Assembly (NCBI GenBank): GCA_902727985.1
Contig: CACVAY010000112.1
Location: 16,082 to 80,081 of the forward strand
Origin: an uncultured Thiotrichaceae bacterium
Lineage (GTDB): Bacteria > Pseudomonadota > Gammaproteobacteria > Thiotrichales > Thiotrichaceae
Reading direction: 5' to 3'
DNA length: 64,000 bases
Every line of letters starts with the position of its first letter. Positions within the stretch are counted from its first letter, which is position 1. Positions 1 to 9,906 of this stretch are shown piece by piece. The position numbers and the translations under genes are program-made. The notes beneath the pieces are model-generated. The model was not told the DNA's origin, ran no database searches, and saw only the letters and a list, made by a program, of their open reading frames with translations.

Positions 1-2
1 TG

Positions 3-242
3 GCTCAGCAACTTGCTGACGATGCAGATGTTGGAGAACTAAAGAAACCGCATTGGGACATTATTGTGTTTTTGAGAGATCGTTACTTACGTCTCGGCGC
101 AATTCCACCCACGCGACGAATTTGCCGAGAATTCGGTTATGAAAAAGATGCGGTCAGAGGGTTGTTTGGCGGGTGCTTACAACTTTGGCAAATCGCAGGT
201 CTTCCATATCCGGGAGAAGAAGCTAAGTCCTATATGGATTAG
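3..242 (+). CDS. DsrC/TusE-family protein, 5' end outside window
   Basis: Reading from base 3 gives 79 codons ending at the TAG at 240-242; no start is present, so the gene is truncated by the window edge. The product has the DsrC/TusE signature: HWDIIVFLRDRY, a central PTRR helix, then IAGLPYPG near the C-terminus. DsrC proteins carry sulfur on cysteines of a flexible C-terminal arm. Here the position before IAGLP is Trp-Gln rather than Cys, and the tail ends in EEAKSYMD instead of a penultimate Cys, so both redox cysteines appear to be missing. That fits the cysteine-less regulatory DsrC-like group rather than true DsrC. The remaining Cys residues lie elsewhere. The family is clear; the function is not. 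Confidence 0.75.
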   Translation, partial: AQQLADDADVGELKKPHWDIIVFLRDRYLRLGAIPPTRRICREFGYEKDAVRGLFGGCLQLWQIAGLPYPGEEAKSYMD

Positions 243-713
243 CGAAAGGTTTAGACAGAAGGTGACTAGATGGTATGTTCATCTTCTTAGTAGTAAGAAT
301 TTAATACCAGAAGCGAACTGTGACGCTTTTGCATTAATATACTAATAATTCTAAGTAGTACATCAGATAAGGGAGCCTCTAAAAGCTCACGTTTTTGTTG
401 GATGCAAATGAAATTTTATTGATAACCAGATGGCATGCTAGCGTATGAGGTTGTTAAAGAGTATTAATTTTGCAGTGGGACCAACAGAAGCACTTTTTAA
501 TGTTCCCTATAGGCATTGTGGCAGGATTGGTGGATATAATCTCTCTAGGTTTACACCAATTCTGCCCTCTTTTTTTCACGTCAAAACTCCCTTGATCGTA
601 GGCAACAATCGTAGAGAGCGGAAGAGTATATCATTTCTTAATGCTTCCTATTGAGTTATCTTCATTCTGTATTGCATAGCTGGCAAACATGATAGTTTCA
701 AGATTCTGTCTTT
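243..713. other. Intergenic region without a recognisable gene
   Basis: About 470 bases between the DsrC-like gene and the MFS transporter. Short open frames exist (one of 69 codons from 445) but their translations look random and no family is recognisable. I see no clear terminator or tRNA. Confidence 0.5.
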
Positions 714-725
714 TTGGTACACCCA

Positions 726-1898
726 ATGCCTTCCATGTCCTCCCCTCATCCACTTAAAGTTATGATTGCTGGGCTTTTTAGTCTTGTTTTGACGATTGGT
801 GTGGCACGATTTTCCTACACGCCATTACTGCCAGTGATGATGGATGGAACCTTCCTGAGTGATGCTTCAGGTGGTTGGTTAGCCACCATAAATTATATGG
901 GTTATATGCTTGGGGCATTCATTGCAGCATCAATAAGTGACCTTCAACTTAAAGATAAACTTTATCGAATTGGCTTGGTAGTCGCGGTGCTGTCGACGAT
1001 TGGCATGGCATTAGCGGATAACTATATTTTGTGGGCCACCATGCGTTTTTTTGCAGGTCTGAGTAGTGCTGCAGGGCTGTTGATTGGTTCGGGGTTAATC
1101 CTGAATTGGATGCTACGCCAGGGGCATCGTGCCGAGCTGGGTGTTCACTTTGGAGGTTTGGGCTTAGGTATTGCGCTCAGTGCCGCAGTTGCCATGCTGA
1201 TGTCTGGAAAGTTGGATTGGGCTCAACAATGGCAGGTCTTTACGGTTGTTGGTATCGCTTTAGCCATTCCAGCCTGGTTATGGTTGCCAAAGCCAGATTC
1301 ATCTCCAGTCACCAAGTCAGGTGAAAAGCTGGTTGATAACGAACCAGAAAAGAGCTGGATGTGGATCTTGTTTGCCGCATATTTTTGCGCGGGGTTTGGT
1401 TATGTTATTACAGCAACGTTTCTGGTGGCGATTGTTGATAATCAGCCAGCCTTGAATGGTAATGGTAGCCTTGTTTGGTTATTAACAGGTCTTGCTGCTG
1501 CCCCAGCTTGCATATTTTGGGATAGAGTAGCGAGAAAAGTGGGTGAGCTAAAAGCGTTGTTTATTGCGTATGGTGTGAATATCGTCGGTATTATTATTCC
1601 CGTGTTAGATAACAGCCTCACAGGCGTTATTATTAGTGGTATTTTATTTGGCGCAACCTTTATTGGTATTGTGAGTTTGATGCTGACGATGGTTGGCAAA
1701 TTCTTCCCCACCAAGCCTGCCAAGCCCATGGGGAAATTGACCTTGAGTTATGGGGTAGCGCAGATCGTTGCGCCTGCTATGTCAGGTATGATGGCCGAAG
1801 CATCGGGTAATTATAATATGCCGCTGGTTATGGCGGCGATTATCATGGCAGCTGGCATGGGTTTGATTGTTGTGCTTCAAATTCGTAAACAGCACTGA
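726..1898 (+). CDS. MFS transporter, YbfB/YjiJ type
   Basis: An inner-membrane permease of about 390 residues with roughly twelve hydrophobic segments, the usual size for the Major Facilitator Superfamily. The N-terminus (GVARFSYTPLLPVM followed by a GWLATINYMGYMLGA helix) is typical of the YbfB/YjiJ group, whose substrates are largely unknown. An in-frame TTG at 714 and an ATG at 735 are alternative starts; no strong ribosome binding site decides between them. The gene stands alone, convergent with the lipocalin gene only 7 bases downstream. The substrate cannot be predicted. Confidence 0.75.
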   Translation: MPSMSSPHPLKVMIAGLFSLVLTIGVARFSYTPLLPVMMDGTFLSDASGGWLATINYMGYMLGAFIAASISDLQLKDKLYRIGLVVAVLSTIGMALADNYILWATMRFFAGLSSAAGLLIGSGLILNWMLRQGHRAELGVHFGGLGLGIALSAAVAMLMSGKLDWAQQWQVFTVVGIALAIPAWLWLPKPDSSPVTKSGEKLVDNEPEKSWMWILFAAYFCAGFGYVITATFLVAIVDNQPALNGNGSLVWLLTGLAAAPACIFWDRVARKVGELKALFIAYGVNIVGIIIPVLDNSLTGVIISGILFGATFIGIVSLMLTMVGKFFPTKPAKPMGKLTLSYGVAQIVAPAMSGMMAEASGNYNMPLVMAAIIMAAGMGLIVVLQIRKQH

Positions 1899-1905
1899 GT
1901 TTAGT

Positions 1906-2445
1906 TTATTGCTTAGCCTTATCATGTTTAACGATAATGAGTTCGTTAGTGGGAAATCCAAGTTCAGAAGCTTTACTGATCAGACGTTCCTGAATCATAG
2001 GGTCAAGAATCGGGCTGCGGGATAGTATCCATAGATATTTCATGTTGTTGCCAACAATGAGTGCATATTGATAATTTTCCTTATCAAGCTCTATAATATT
2101 GTATCCACCGTAGAATGGGCCAAAAAACGAAACTCGCAACGCTCCAACATCCTTTGCATCAGTAAACTTTGCTTTCCCTTCTGCCTCACTCCATTCTTGT
2201 GCAGAGTCTTTGAAGCCTCTATTGAGTACTCGAATACTGCCGTCATCTTTAATAGAGTATTCAGCCGTTATATTGCTCAAGCCGCGCTCGAAGGAATGAT
2301 CAAGGCGGGCAATTTCATACCATTTTCCCAAATAGCGTTGAACGTCAAATCCTTCAACAGGTTTTATGCCATCGGGTAAGCTTGCACAAGCTGTCATAAC
2401 AAAAACTACAAACAGAGATAGCAGCACGCGCTTAATGATTATCAT
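1906..2445 (-). CDS. blc: Outer-membrane lipocalin Blc
   Basis: A 179-residue lipoprotein. The N-terminal hydrophobic stretch ends in a lipobox (MTACAS), so Cys19 or so should be lipidated. The mature part opens with the lipocalin motif GKWYEIARLDHSFERGL and has the length of bacterial lipocalins, which bind fatty acids or lysophospholipids at the outer membrane and are induced by envelope or oxidative stress. It is 11 bases downstream of a DUF3429 gene on the same strand, so the two are probably cotranscribed. Blc-type genes often belong to photo-oxidative stress regulons; a photolyase and a sigma/ChrR pair occur later in this window. Confidence 0.9.
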   Translation of the reverse strand: MIIIKRVLLSLFVVFVMTACASLPDGIKPVEGFDVQRYLGKWYEIARLDHSFERGLSNITAEYSIKDDGSIRVLNRGFKDSAQEWSEAEGKAKFTDAKDVGALRVSFFGPFYGGYNIIELDKENYQYALIVGNNMKYLWILSRSPILDPMIQERLISKASELGFPTNELIIVKHDKAKQ

Positions 2446-2456
2446 AGCGATTTTCC

Positions 2457-2936
2457 TTAGTGTGTTCCAAAAACGCCCGCTAGTGCTAATGCGGAGCTTA
2501 CGATGAAGGTTAGATGTAAACGAAACGTGCCGTAGTTAACGTTTAGGCGTTCAAACAAAAGTGCGTGATCAACCCAAAAAGCTAGCCAGAATAAAACGCT
2601 GATCACGATGAGTCCGACTTGCGTGGGGAGTAGCAATGAAACCCATGCGCAAATGGCAGGAAGGACGCTATAACCATAAAAGCGATGCAGCAATGATGTT
2701 GGCATGGAATCATGGTGAGCCAAGGCGACTCCCCAATGGACTGCGCCGATAAAACTGAGAATAATCGCGGCGTAACTCATAAGGAGTTGCCCGGTTCGAG
2801 CTAAGTCGAAGCCGACAATTCCAATACCTGCCACGAGACAAAGTGACAAAATAACGAATGGAATCAAGCCGCCATAGCCCATGATCAAGGCAGCGACAGG
2901 CATTGGGAGAGTTGATTTTTTTCCATCAGTATTCAT
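2457..2936 (-). CDS. DUF3429 inner-membrane protein
   Basis: A 159-residue protein with about five hydrophobic helices and almost no soluble domain. The segment IILSFIGAVHWGVAL with its HWG motif is characteristic of the DUF3429 family. No biochemical function is established for the family that I know of. It lies directly upstream of blc on the same strand, suggesting an operon with a membrane or lipid stress role. The start ATG at 2936 follows a run of non-coding bases and gives the expected family length. Confidence 0.75.
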   Translation of the reverse strand: MNTDGKKSTLPMPVAALIMGYGGLIPFVILSLCLVAGIGIVGFDLARTGQLLMSYAAIILSFIGAVHWGVALAHHDSMPTSLLHRFYGYSVLPAICAWVSLLLPTQVGLIVISVLFWLAFWVDHALLFERLNVNYGTFRLHLTFIVSSALALAGVFGTH

Positions 2937-3108
2937 GTGGGAATTATAAGGGGTGTGGGTAAAAAAAGCCTAATGACTGGAGTAAAAGTGTAGCCATTGA
3001 GAGGTGTTTACCTTGCTTGGTGAGATTTGATCTTTCACGCTGATTGCTCTGGTATTTTTCTGAGGGACAGCGACGATAGAGTGGATGAATTAATGGGTTA
3101 AGCATAGT

Positions 3109-3996
3109 TTACTCAAAGAAATGTAAAGCATTGGTATGCATAATCTTCTTCGCGACTTCTGGTGGAAGCTGTTTAAGCCAACTGCGATGAAAGTCCCAAA
3201 ACTTTCCTAGCTCTTGCCAGCCTGTATCTGCTACATCCCAAGCGTCCAGTTGTTCCACAGGCCAAACGGTATCTGAGCCAACCATAAAGCGGTTTGGATA
3301 TTTAATAAATAAGGCTTTCCAGTCTTCTAATAATTTGCCTTCTGAATCGGTGTGTTGATTATCGACATAGCGCCAAGGGTCTCGAGCTGCCATGCCACTC
3401 CAAACGTTTTTACATTGGGTCATGACCGTATCGATGTGAGTGGGTTTTAGAATGGCGCCAGCGTGTGCCCAGATAATGCGTGTTTTAGGGTAACTCTCAC
3501 AAATCTTTAGCATGAAGTCTGGGTTGGAGAATTCGGTGTGTAGCATGATGGGAGTATCATATGCTTCGGAGAGCTTCATGAGTCCATCTAGTACATTTTT
3601 GGATTTCTGTTTAGGGGCGAAGCCGCCAATAATATGGAGTTCTCCAATGCCGCTGTATTCTCCAGATTTTAAGGCTTCAGCTGCTCGGGTCACGACAGTT
3701 TTGTCGTGTTGCCAGCGAAACCAGCCGAGTGATTCTCGATACGGGCTGTAGAAGGCGATAATCCTTTCAGGGGCTAGTTTTTTTAAGCTGAGTGCAAGTT
3801 TGGCGGGCTTGCCGATGACGACAGCGTGGCTGATATCGTGTTCGTCGAGGAACTGTATCGCTGCTTCGGGGGAGGTGACTTCTTTTTGGCTCCACTTATA
3901 GTGCATGTGCATGTCAAAAACAGTTTGCTCACTGTAGGCGAATTGGCTAGAGCCAATACTTAAGCTAATACTAATGAATAGGAATATAATCTTCAT
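3109..3996 (-). CDS. Exported amidohydrolase-2 family protein
   Basis: A 295-residue protein with an N-terminal signal peptide (hydrophobic core of residues 3-15, cleavage near YSEQ). The mature part looks like a TIM-barrel amidohydrolase: FDMHMHY supplies the first metal-binding HxH, PIMLHTEF and IIWAHAG supply later histidines, and MVGSDTVW supplies the terminal Asp. The family hydrolyses or decarboxylates small cyclic or carboxylated substrates; which one is acted on here cannot be read from the sequence. It is divergent from the LysR gene at 4266, so that regulator may control it. An exported member of this family is somewhat unusual. Confidence 0.75.
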   Translation of the reverse strand: MKIIFLFISISLSIGSSQFAYSEQTVFDMHMHYKWSQKEVTSPEAAIQFLDEHDISHAVVIGKPAKLALSLKKLAPERIIAFYSPYRESLGWFRWQHDKTVVTRAAEALKSGEYSGIGELHIIGGFAPKQKSKNVLDGLMKLSEAYDTPIMLHTEFSNPDFMLKICESYPKTRIIWAHAGAILKPTHIDTVMTQCKNVWSGMAARDPWRYVDNQHTDSEGKLLEDWKALFIKYPNRFMVGSDTVWPVEQLDAWDVADTGWQELGKFWDFHRSWLKQLPPEVAKKIMHTNALHFFE

Positions 3997-4265
3997 GGTG
4001 ATTTTATTGTGTAAATACGCGTTTTCAGGTAAAAAAACGTCTAAAATAGTACCATTATTAGCATATATTCACGGTTAAAGTATATGTTTACTATTTGATT
4101 TATTAATATTGTATACAAGAGTCTTCCATATGAACTACTCTTAAGTTTCTACGGCAATACGGCATCTAGTCGACGAGTGATTTTTTAGGGCAAATATGAC
4201 GTAGTATTTTTATATGTGTACATCAGAGTTGTACAAAATTTTCATTGGTTGACTGGCGAAATATC

Positions 4266-5198
4266 ATGAAATTCATCAAAACCTGTAATTTTCTAAAAGA
4301 ACTCAGAGCATTCTGTATTACTTATCAAGAAGGTAATATGAGCAAGGCATCTGAAATTTTATTTGCAAGTCAGCCTACGATCTCTTTACAGATTAAAAAG
4401 CTGGAGTCTGAGCTTGGCGTTAAGTTATTTGAGCGTCGAGGGCCGAAGCTGAAAATCACAACAGAAGGGGAGATTCTCTACAATATTGCGATTCCGTTGG
4501 TGCAGGGGATTGACCATATTAAAGATGAGTTTCAATCACGGCATACCGATTTGGCAGCGGGTGAATTAACTATCGCTGCTGAAGAATCCACCTTACTCTA
4601 CACCTTGCCTGGGCCGATTCGTGAGTTTGTTCAGCAGTATCCAGGGATTCGTGTAAAATTGTCAAATGTAACTGGGCGTAATGGTCGCGAATTAGTGCTG
4701 GCAGATGAGGTTGATCTTGCAGTTAGCTCTATGTTGGATACGCCTGCTAATATGAATTACTCTCCGTTTGTTTCTTACCCGCCAATCCTGATTACACCCA
4801 AAGGACATCCTTTATCTAAGGTCGATAATATTACCATGCAGGATATTGGTAAGTATGGTTTGATTTTACCGCCCTCGCATTTTAGTAGTTGGCGTTTAAT
4901 TAAGATGGTGTTCGCACTGAATGGTGTGAGTTTCAACGTAGCGTTGGAGGCCGGTGGTTGGGAAGTTGTTAAATCTTATGTCGCTTTGGGTCTTGGCATC
5001 TCAATCGTAACGAGTATTTGTATCGGTGATGATGAAGATAGAGAAAAGTTTGAGATTATTCCGCTTGAGAAGTATTTCCCAAGTCGTAAATATGGTGTTG
5101 TGACCAGAAAAAACAAAGTGCTCTCATCCCCTGCACAGCGTTTTATTGATATTTTGCATGCGCATTATTCGAAAAATGCTAAGCAGTTGGTTGCTTAG
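4266..5198 (+). CDS. LysR-family transcriptional regulator
   Basis: A LysR regulator of about 310 residues. The N-terminal winged helix-turn-helix is clear (FCITYQEGNMSKASEILFASQPTISLQIKKLESELG, continuing LFERRGPKLKITTEGE), followed by a periplasmic-binding-protein-like effector domain with the usual GLGISIV segment near the end. An upstream TTG at 4245 would add seven residues; ATG at 4266 matches the family better. It is divergent from the amidohydrolase gene across about 270 bases. The effector is unknown. A bidirectional terminator follows the gene. Confidence 0.85.
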   Translation: MKFIKTCNFLKELRAFCITYQEGNMSKASEILFASQPTISLQIKKLESELGVKLFERRGPKLKITTEGEILYNIAIPLVQGIDHIKDEFQSRHTDLAAGELTIAAEESTLLYTLPGPIREFVQQYPGIRVKLSNVTGRNGRELVLADEVDLAVSSMLDTPANMNYSPFVSYPPILITPKGHPLSKVDNITMQDIGKYGLILPPSHFSSWRLIKMVFALNGVSFNVALEAGGWEVVKSYVALGLGISIVTSICIGDDEDREKFEIIPLEKYFPSRKYGVVTRKNKVLSSPAQRFIDILHAHYSKNAKQLVA

Positions 5199-5231
5199 TA
5201 TTCAATATACCAATGCTTAATACGGTGTAGC

Positions 5232-5262
5232 AAAAAAGCCGCTCAAATGGAGCGGCTTTTTT
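5232..5262. terminator. Intrinsic terminator after the LysR gene
   Basis: A perfect 12-bp inverted repeat (AAAAAAGCCGCT / AGCGGCTTTTTT) separated by a 7-base loop. A-run and T-run flank the stem on opposite sides, so it can act on both strands. It lies 33 bases after the stop of the LysR gene. Confidence 0.9.
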
Positions 5263-5399
5263 GTTTGTGTGAAAGATGACATGAGTCCTGTGTGGTTTTG
5301 CTTTGAATAACGTGAGTTACGTGGGTGTGTTCCGTCACTAAAAACCGAAATGCAGAGAAATACACTTCGCAATTCCAGCCCTGTTAAATCAACAATCAC

Positions 5400-5610
5400 T
5401 GTATAGCTATTAACTTTTCAAATAGTAACAATAGTGTGGAGGGGATAGTTAAACAGCCATATCCAACATATTGTGACCTGACTGAACATCTATTCAGCTA
5501 GTCGGGCCTTAGAACATCAATTAGCCCCAGATTAAAGCATAATAGATCTCTGAAACACCTTTCTACTATAGGTGTTTTTTAATACTTAAAATTAGTCGAG
5601 CAATTTGGAA
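5400..5610 (+). promoter_or_regulatory. Structured leader of malate synthase with terminator-like hairpin
   Basis: The 200 bases before malate synthase contain an imperfect hairpin around 5480-5506 (GACTGAA...TTCAGCTAGTC) and, at 5553-5580, a stem AAACACCT/AGGTGTTT followed directly by six T residues. The second has the form of an intrinsic terminator but lies upstream of the gene it would have to let through, about 30 bases before the start. This layout suggests transcription attenuation of the glyoxylate shunt. I do not recognise a known riboswitch class. Confidence 0.45.
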
Positions 5611-7794
5611 ATGGATAAGCGAATCACAGCTGGAGGCTTACAGGTCTCCGAGTCTTTATATGAGTTAGTATCAGAAACCATTATGCCTGGTCTTGAAGGG
5701 GTTGACGCAGAGGCTTTTTGGAATGGTTTTGGTGAGATGGTTCGCGAATTAGCACCAGTGAACGCAGCGCTACTAGAAAAACGTGAAGATATTCAGCGCC
5801 AGCTCAATGCTTGGCATAAAGATCAAGATGGTGCAAATTTTGATTTCGAAGCTTATAAAGCATTCTTACTTGAAATTGGCTACTTGCTTCCAGAAGGTGA
5901 TGATTTCCACGTCTCGACAGAGAATGTAGATGCAGAAATCGCTTCTATCGCAGGCCCTCAACTGGTTGTTCCAGTTAACAATGCTCGCTATGCGTTGAAT
6001 GCAGCCAATGCCCGCTGGGGCAGTCTTTATGATGCACTTTATGGTACAGACGCTATCTCTGAAGAGAATGGTTGTGAGAAAGGTGCTGAGTTCAATGAAG
6101 CCCGTGGACGTGCTGTTATTGAGAAAGGCTTTGAAGTCCTTGATCAAGCAATTCCTCTTAATGATGGTGTCTCTCATAAGGACGTTACCGCTTATGTGTT
6201 GGCAAATGCGAATGGTGATAAGCACGTAGCGGCGAAGCTAAAGCACGGTAAGCAAGTTGCTTTACAAAATATGGATCAGTTGGTGGGGTATAAGCGCGAT
6301 GGCGACAACCTTACTTTGTTGTTTGTTAACAATGGTTTGCACCTTGAACTACAGATTGACCCAGATAGCCCCGTTGGAAAACTTAATACCGCAGGAATTA
6401 AGGATATCGTTCTTGAGTCTGCTTTAACGACGATTCAGGACTGTGAAGATTCAGTTGCGGCTGTTGACGCAGAAGATAAAGCGCTCGTTTATAGCAACTG
6501 GCTAGGGCTAATGCGTGGTGATTTACAAGAAACGCTTTTGAAAAACGGCAAAGAAATCACTCGTTCACTGAACGCAGATAGAGAATATAAGAGTGTTGAT
6601 GGTTCGCCATTAGTACTCTCAGGTCGTAGCTTAATGTTGGTTCGTAACGTTGGTCATTTGATGACGAATGATGCGATCTTGACAGAAGAAGGTGACGAAA
6701 TTCCGGAAGGTATGATGGATGCAATGATCACGGGTTTGATCTCCATGCATGACCTTCAAGGCACTGGCCCTTACAAGAACAGTAAAGCGGGCAGTATTTA
6801 TATCGTAAAACCCAAAATGCATGGCCCTGAAGAAGTGGCATTTGCATCTAAGATTTTCAACAAGGTTGAAGATGTTTTGGGTTTTGCACGTAATACCATG
6901 AAAATTGGCATTATGGATGAAGAACGTCGTACCACAGTTAACTTGAAAGAGTGTATCCGTGCGGTTCAAGAGCGCGTGATCTTCATCAATACAGGTTTCC
7001 TTGATCGTACGGGTGATGAGATTCATACCAGTATGGAAGCAGGTGTATTCCTTCCTAAAGCAGAAATCAAAGGTCAGCCCTGGATTGCCGCTTATGAGGA
7101 TTGGAATGTTGATACTGGCTTACTTTGTGGGCTACAAGGTAAAGCACAGATCGGTAAAGGCATGTGGGCTATGCCTGATCTCATGGGGCAAATGCTTAAG
7201 GAAAAAATCGGACATCCAAACATGGGGGCTAACTGTGCATGGGTGCCATCTCCAACAGCTGCAACATTACATGCTACGCATTATCATCAAGTGAATGTTG
7301 GTGATGTACAGGAACAATTGAAGTCTCGTCCACGCGCTAACCTTGATGACATTCTAACGATCCCACTTATGAAGGGTGATCGTACGTTGAGTGCAGAAGA
7401 AATCCAGCAGGAACTTGATAACAACGCGCAAGGCATTTTGGGCTACGTTGTTCGCTGGATCGACCAAGGTGTTGGTTGTTCAAAAGTACCTGATATCAAG
7501 CATGTTGGTTTGATGGAAGATCGTGCGACCTTACGTATTTCTAGTCAGCATATGGCGAACTGGTTACACCATGGTGTGTGTACTGAGGAGCAAGTTGTTG
7601 AGACGTTTAAGCGCATGGCTATCGTCGTTGATAAGCAAAATGAAAATGATCCTACTTACGCAGCAATGGCTCCAGAGTGTTCTGGAACGGCCTTTGAAGC
7701 GGCATTGGATCTTGTACTGAAAGGTTACGAGCAACCAAGTGGTTATACTGAGCCGTTACTTCATGCTTATCGCTACAAATTAAAGAATTCATAG
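5611..7794 (+). CDS. glcB: Malate synthase G
   Basis: Condenses acetyl-CoA with glyoxylate to malate in the cytosol. The 727-residue length matches the G isoform (about 720) rather than the shorter A isoform. Recognisable signatures are [20 protein letters not shown], the Arg/Glu-containing [21 protein letters not shown] and, towards the C-terminus, [26 protein letters not shown] two codons upstream (5605) is an alternative start; neither has a strong Shine-Dalgarno. Isocitrate lyase follows 52 bases downstream on the same strand, making a glyoxylate-shunt pair. The structured leader with a terminator-like hairpin just upstream suggests conditional expression. Confidence 0.95.
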   Translation: MDKRITAGGLQVSESLYELVSETIMPGLEGVDAEAFWNGFGEMVRELAPVNAALLEKREDIQRQLNAWHKDQDGANFDFEAYKAFLLEIGYLLPEGDDFHVSTENVDAEIASIAGPQLVVPVNNARYALNAANARWGSLYDALYGTDAISEENGCEKGAEFNEARGRAVIEKGFEVLDQAIPLNDGVSHKDVTAYVLANANGDKHVAAKLKHGKQVALQNMDQLVGYKRDGDNLTLLFVNNGLHLELQIDPDSPVGKLNTAGIKDIVLESALTTIQDCEDSVAAVDAEDKALVYSNWLGLMRGDLQETLLKNGKEITRSLNADREYKSVDGSPLVLSGRSLMLVRNVGHLMTNDAILTEEGDEIPEGMMDAMITGLISMHDLQGTGPYKNSKAGSIYIVKPKMHGPEEVAFASKIFNKVEDVLGFARNTMKIGIMDEERRTTVNLKECIRAVQERVIFINTGFLDRTGDEIHTSMEAGVFLPKAEIKGQPWIAAYEDWNVDTGLLCGLQGKAQIGKGMWAMPDLMGQMLKEKIGHPNMGANCAWVPSPTAATLHATHYHQVNVGDVQEQLKSRPRANLDDILTIPLMKGDRTLSAEEIQQELDNNAQGILGYVVRWIDQGVGCSKVPDIKHVGLMEDRATLRISSQHMANWLHHGVCTEEQVVETFKRMAIVVDKQNENDPTYAAMAPECSGTAFEAALDLVLKGYEQPSGYTEPLLHAYRYKLKNS

Positions 7795-7846
7795 CAATAA
7801 AAATAAGCTATACCACTATTCAATTCAATCTAGAGAGGATATAAAT

Positions 7847-9445
7847 ATGTCTCAATATCAAGACGACATTCAAGCCGCAGCTGCGTTAAAAGATGCAAAC
7901 GGTTCATCATGGGATGGCATTAACGCTGAATCTGTTGCGCGTATGCGTGCACAGAATCAATTCAAGAACGGTTTAGATATCGCTCAATATACTGCTGATA
8001 TCATGCGTGCAGATATGGATGCGTACGACAATGATAGCTCCATGTACACGCAGTCTTTGGGGTGCTGGCACGGTTTTATCGGTCAACAGAAAATGATTTC
8101 TATTAAGAAACATTTCGAAGGCAAAACTGATCGTCGCTACCTATACCTTTCAGGCTGGATGGTTGCTGCACTACGTTCTGAGTTCGGACCACTTCCTGAC
8201 CAATCAATGCACGAGAAGACTTCTGTTGCAGCATTGATCGAAGAGCTTTACACATTCCTACGTCAAGCAGACGCGCGTGAACTAGGCGGTTTGTTCCGTG
8301 ATCTAGATGCAGCTCGTGACGCTGGTGATGACGCGAAAGCAGCTGAAGTACAAGATGCTATCGATAACCACGTCACTCACGTAGTGCCCATTATTGCTGA
8401 TATCGATGCTGGTTTTGGTAACGCTGAAGCGACTTACCTAATGGCTAAGCAGATGATCGAAGCGGGTGCTTGTTGTATCCAGATCGAAAATCAGGTTTCT
8501 GATGAAAAGCAATGTGGTCACCAGGACGGTAAAGTAACCGTTCCTCACGAAGACTTCCTAGCGAAGATCCGTGCTGTACGTTACGCATTCCTTGAGTTGG
8601 GTATCGACAACGGTGTCATCGTTGCACGTACTGACTCACTAGGTGCTGGCCTTACTAAGCAAATCGCTGTAACTAAAGAGCCTGGCGATCTTGGCGATCA
8701 ATACAATGCATTCCTGGATTGTGAAGAAGTTACTGCTGACGACATGCTTAACGGCGATGTTGTAATCAACCAAGGTGGCAAGCTTGTACGTCCTAAGCGT
8801 CTTGCTAGCAACTTGTTCCAATTCAAAGCAGGTACAGGTGAAGCACGTTGTGTTCTTGATTGTGTTACTTCTCTACAGAACGGCGCAGACATGATCTGGA
8901 TCGAAACTGAAAAGCCACACGTTGCTCAAATCGGCGGAATGGTTAATGCAGTTCGTGAAGTTGTTCCTAATGCTAAGCTTGTTTATAACAACAGCCCATC
9001 ATTCAACTGGACGCTAAACTTCCGTCAGCAAGTATTCGATGCAATGACAGAAGCTGGAGAAGATGTATCTGCATACAACCGTGATGAGCTAATGGATGTT
9101 AAATATGACGGAACTGAGTTAGCGACTACTGCTGACGAGAAGATCCGTACTTTCCAGGCTGATGGCGCTCGTGAAGCAGGTATCTTCCATCACCTAATCA
9201 CTCTTCCTACTTACCACACTGCTGCATTATCTACTGACAACCTGGCGAAAGAATACTTCGGTGATCAAGGTATGCTTGGCTATGTATTGGGTGTTCAGCG
9301 TAAAGAGATCCGTGAAGGAATCGCCTGCGTTAAACATCAGAACATGTCTGGATCAGATATGGGTGATGATCACAAAGAATACTTCGCTGGTGATGCTGCA
9401 TTGAAAGCGGCTGGTGAAGATAACACGATGAACCAGTTCTCATAA
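7847..9445 (+). CDS. aceA: Isocitrate lyase, long type
   Basis: Cleaves isocitrate to glyoxylate and succinate. The 532-residue length fits the long isocitrate lyase class of marine gammaproteobacteria and pseudomonads rather than the 430-residue enzyme of E. coli. The signature loop appears as KQCGHQDGK, with Gln in place of the second Lys of the usual KKCGH; the catalytic Cys and His are kept. VPIIADIDAGFGNAEATY is the metal-binding strand region. An excellent ribosome binding site (AGAGAGGAT) precedes the ATG. With glcB it completes the glyoxylate bypass, presumably for acetate or glycolate use alongside CO2 fixation. Confidence 0.95.
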   Translation: MSQYQDDIQAAAALKDANGSSWDGINAESVARMRAQNQFKNGLDIAQYTADIMRADMDAYDNDSSMYTQSLGCWHGFIGQQKMISIKKHFEGKTDRRYLYLSGWMVAALRSEFGPLPDQSMHEKTSVAALIEELYTFLRQADARELGGLFRDLDAARDAGDDAKAAEVQDAIDNHVTHVVPIIADIDAGFGNAEATYLMAKQMIEAGACCIQIENQVSDEKQCGHQDGKVTVPHEDFLAKIRAVRYAFLELGIDNGVIVARTDSLGAGLTKQIAVTKEPGDLGDQYNAFLDCEEVTADDMLNGDVVINQGGKLVRPKRLASNLFQFKAGTGEARCVLDCVTSLQNGADMIWIETEKPHVAQIGGMVNAVREVVPNAKLVYNNSPSFNWTLNFRQQVFDAMTEAGEDVSAYNRDELMDVKYDGTELATTADEKIRTFQADGAREAGIFHHLITLPTYHTAALSTDNLAKEYFGDQGMLGYVLGVQRKEIREGIACVKHQNMSGSDMGDDHKEYFAGDAALKAAGEDNTMNQFS

Positions 9446-9906
9446 GTGTTGGAATGAATTATTGCCTGGTTTGATTGTAGGCGTAGGTAGTGGGGTGGAT
9501 TGTTTTACTAGTTACATAAAACCCCACTAATTCGTTTATTAGCGTAGGCGCTAATTCTTAGTAATGTGAAGTTTATTTAACTTCATTGCAGTTCCTAAGT
9601 GCTGATTAGTTACATAGATGTTACTGAATTGAGGGTCTACGCAAAACTCCTTTGGTTATCCTGGTTTTGTAACAGTAATTAGACAGCTTTGAGGCGTTCG
9701 CGGCGTTGTACCTAATAGGCAAAATGGTACATATAGCTGCAACGCCTCTTTTTTTGGGCGTGATTTATGCAATGATAAGCGTTCTATTTGTCACTCAATG
9801 CAAAACGTTTCCACGCTTTTTCTCAACGTTCCTTCTCGTATTTACCCAATAGTGCGTGTGTTGTTGAGTAAGGTTAATTGCTTAAGCCGTGCTCTAATTG
9901 TAGAGA
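9446..9906 (+). other. Structured intergenic region after aceA, possible small RNA
   Basis: 460 bases without a credible ORF but with several inverted repeats: arms TAGTGGGGT/ACCCCACTA (9488-9529), ATTAGCG/CGCTAAT (9538-9555), GAAGTT/AACTTC near 9567-9585, and the terminator at 9691-9755. The density of stems before a good terminator suggests either a long 3' untranslated region or an independent small RNA on the plus strand. Confidence 0.35.
9691..9755 (+). terminator. Branched intrinsic terminator
   Basis: Outer stem GAGGCGTT (9691-9698) pairs with AACGCCTC (9741-9748) and is followed by seven T residues. Inside, TGTACC pairs with GGTACA, giving a long two-part stem. The T-run is on the plus strand. 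Confidence 0.75.

Noticed and set aside
445..654. 69-codon frame between the DsrC-like and MFS genes
   Set aside because: Composition looks random, no ribosome binding site, no recognisable family.
5217..5399. 60-codon minus-strand frame after the LysR gene
   Set aside because: It runs through the intrinsic terminator and has no coding character.
5400..5610. Glycine riboswitch before malate synthase
   Set aside because: The conserved core of the glycine aptamer could not be found; only generic hairpins are visible.
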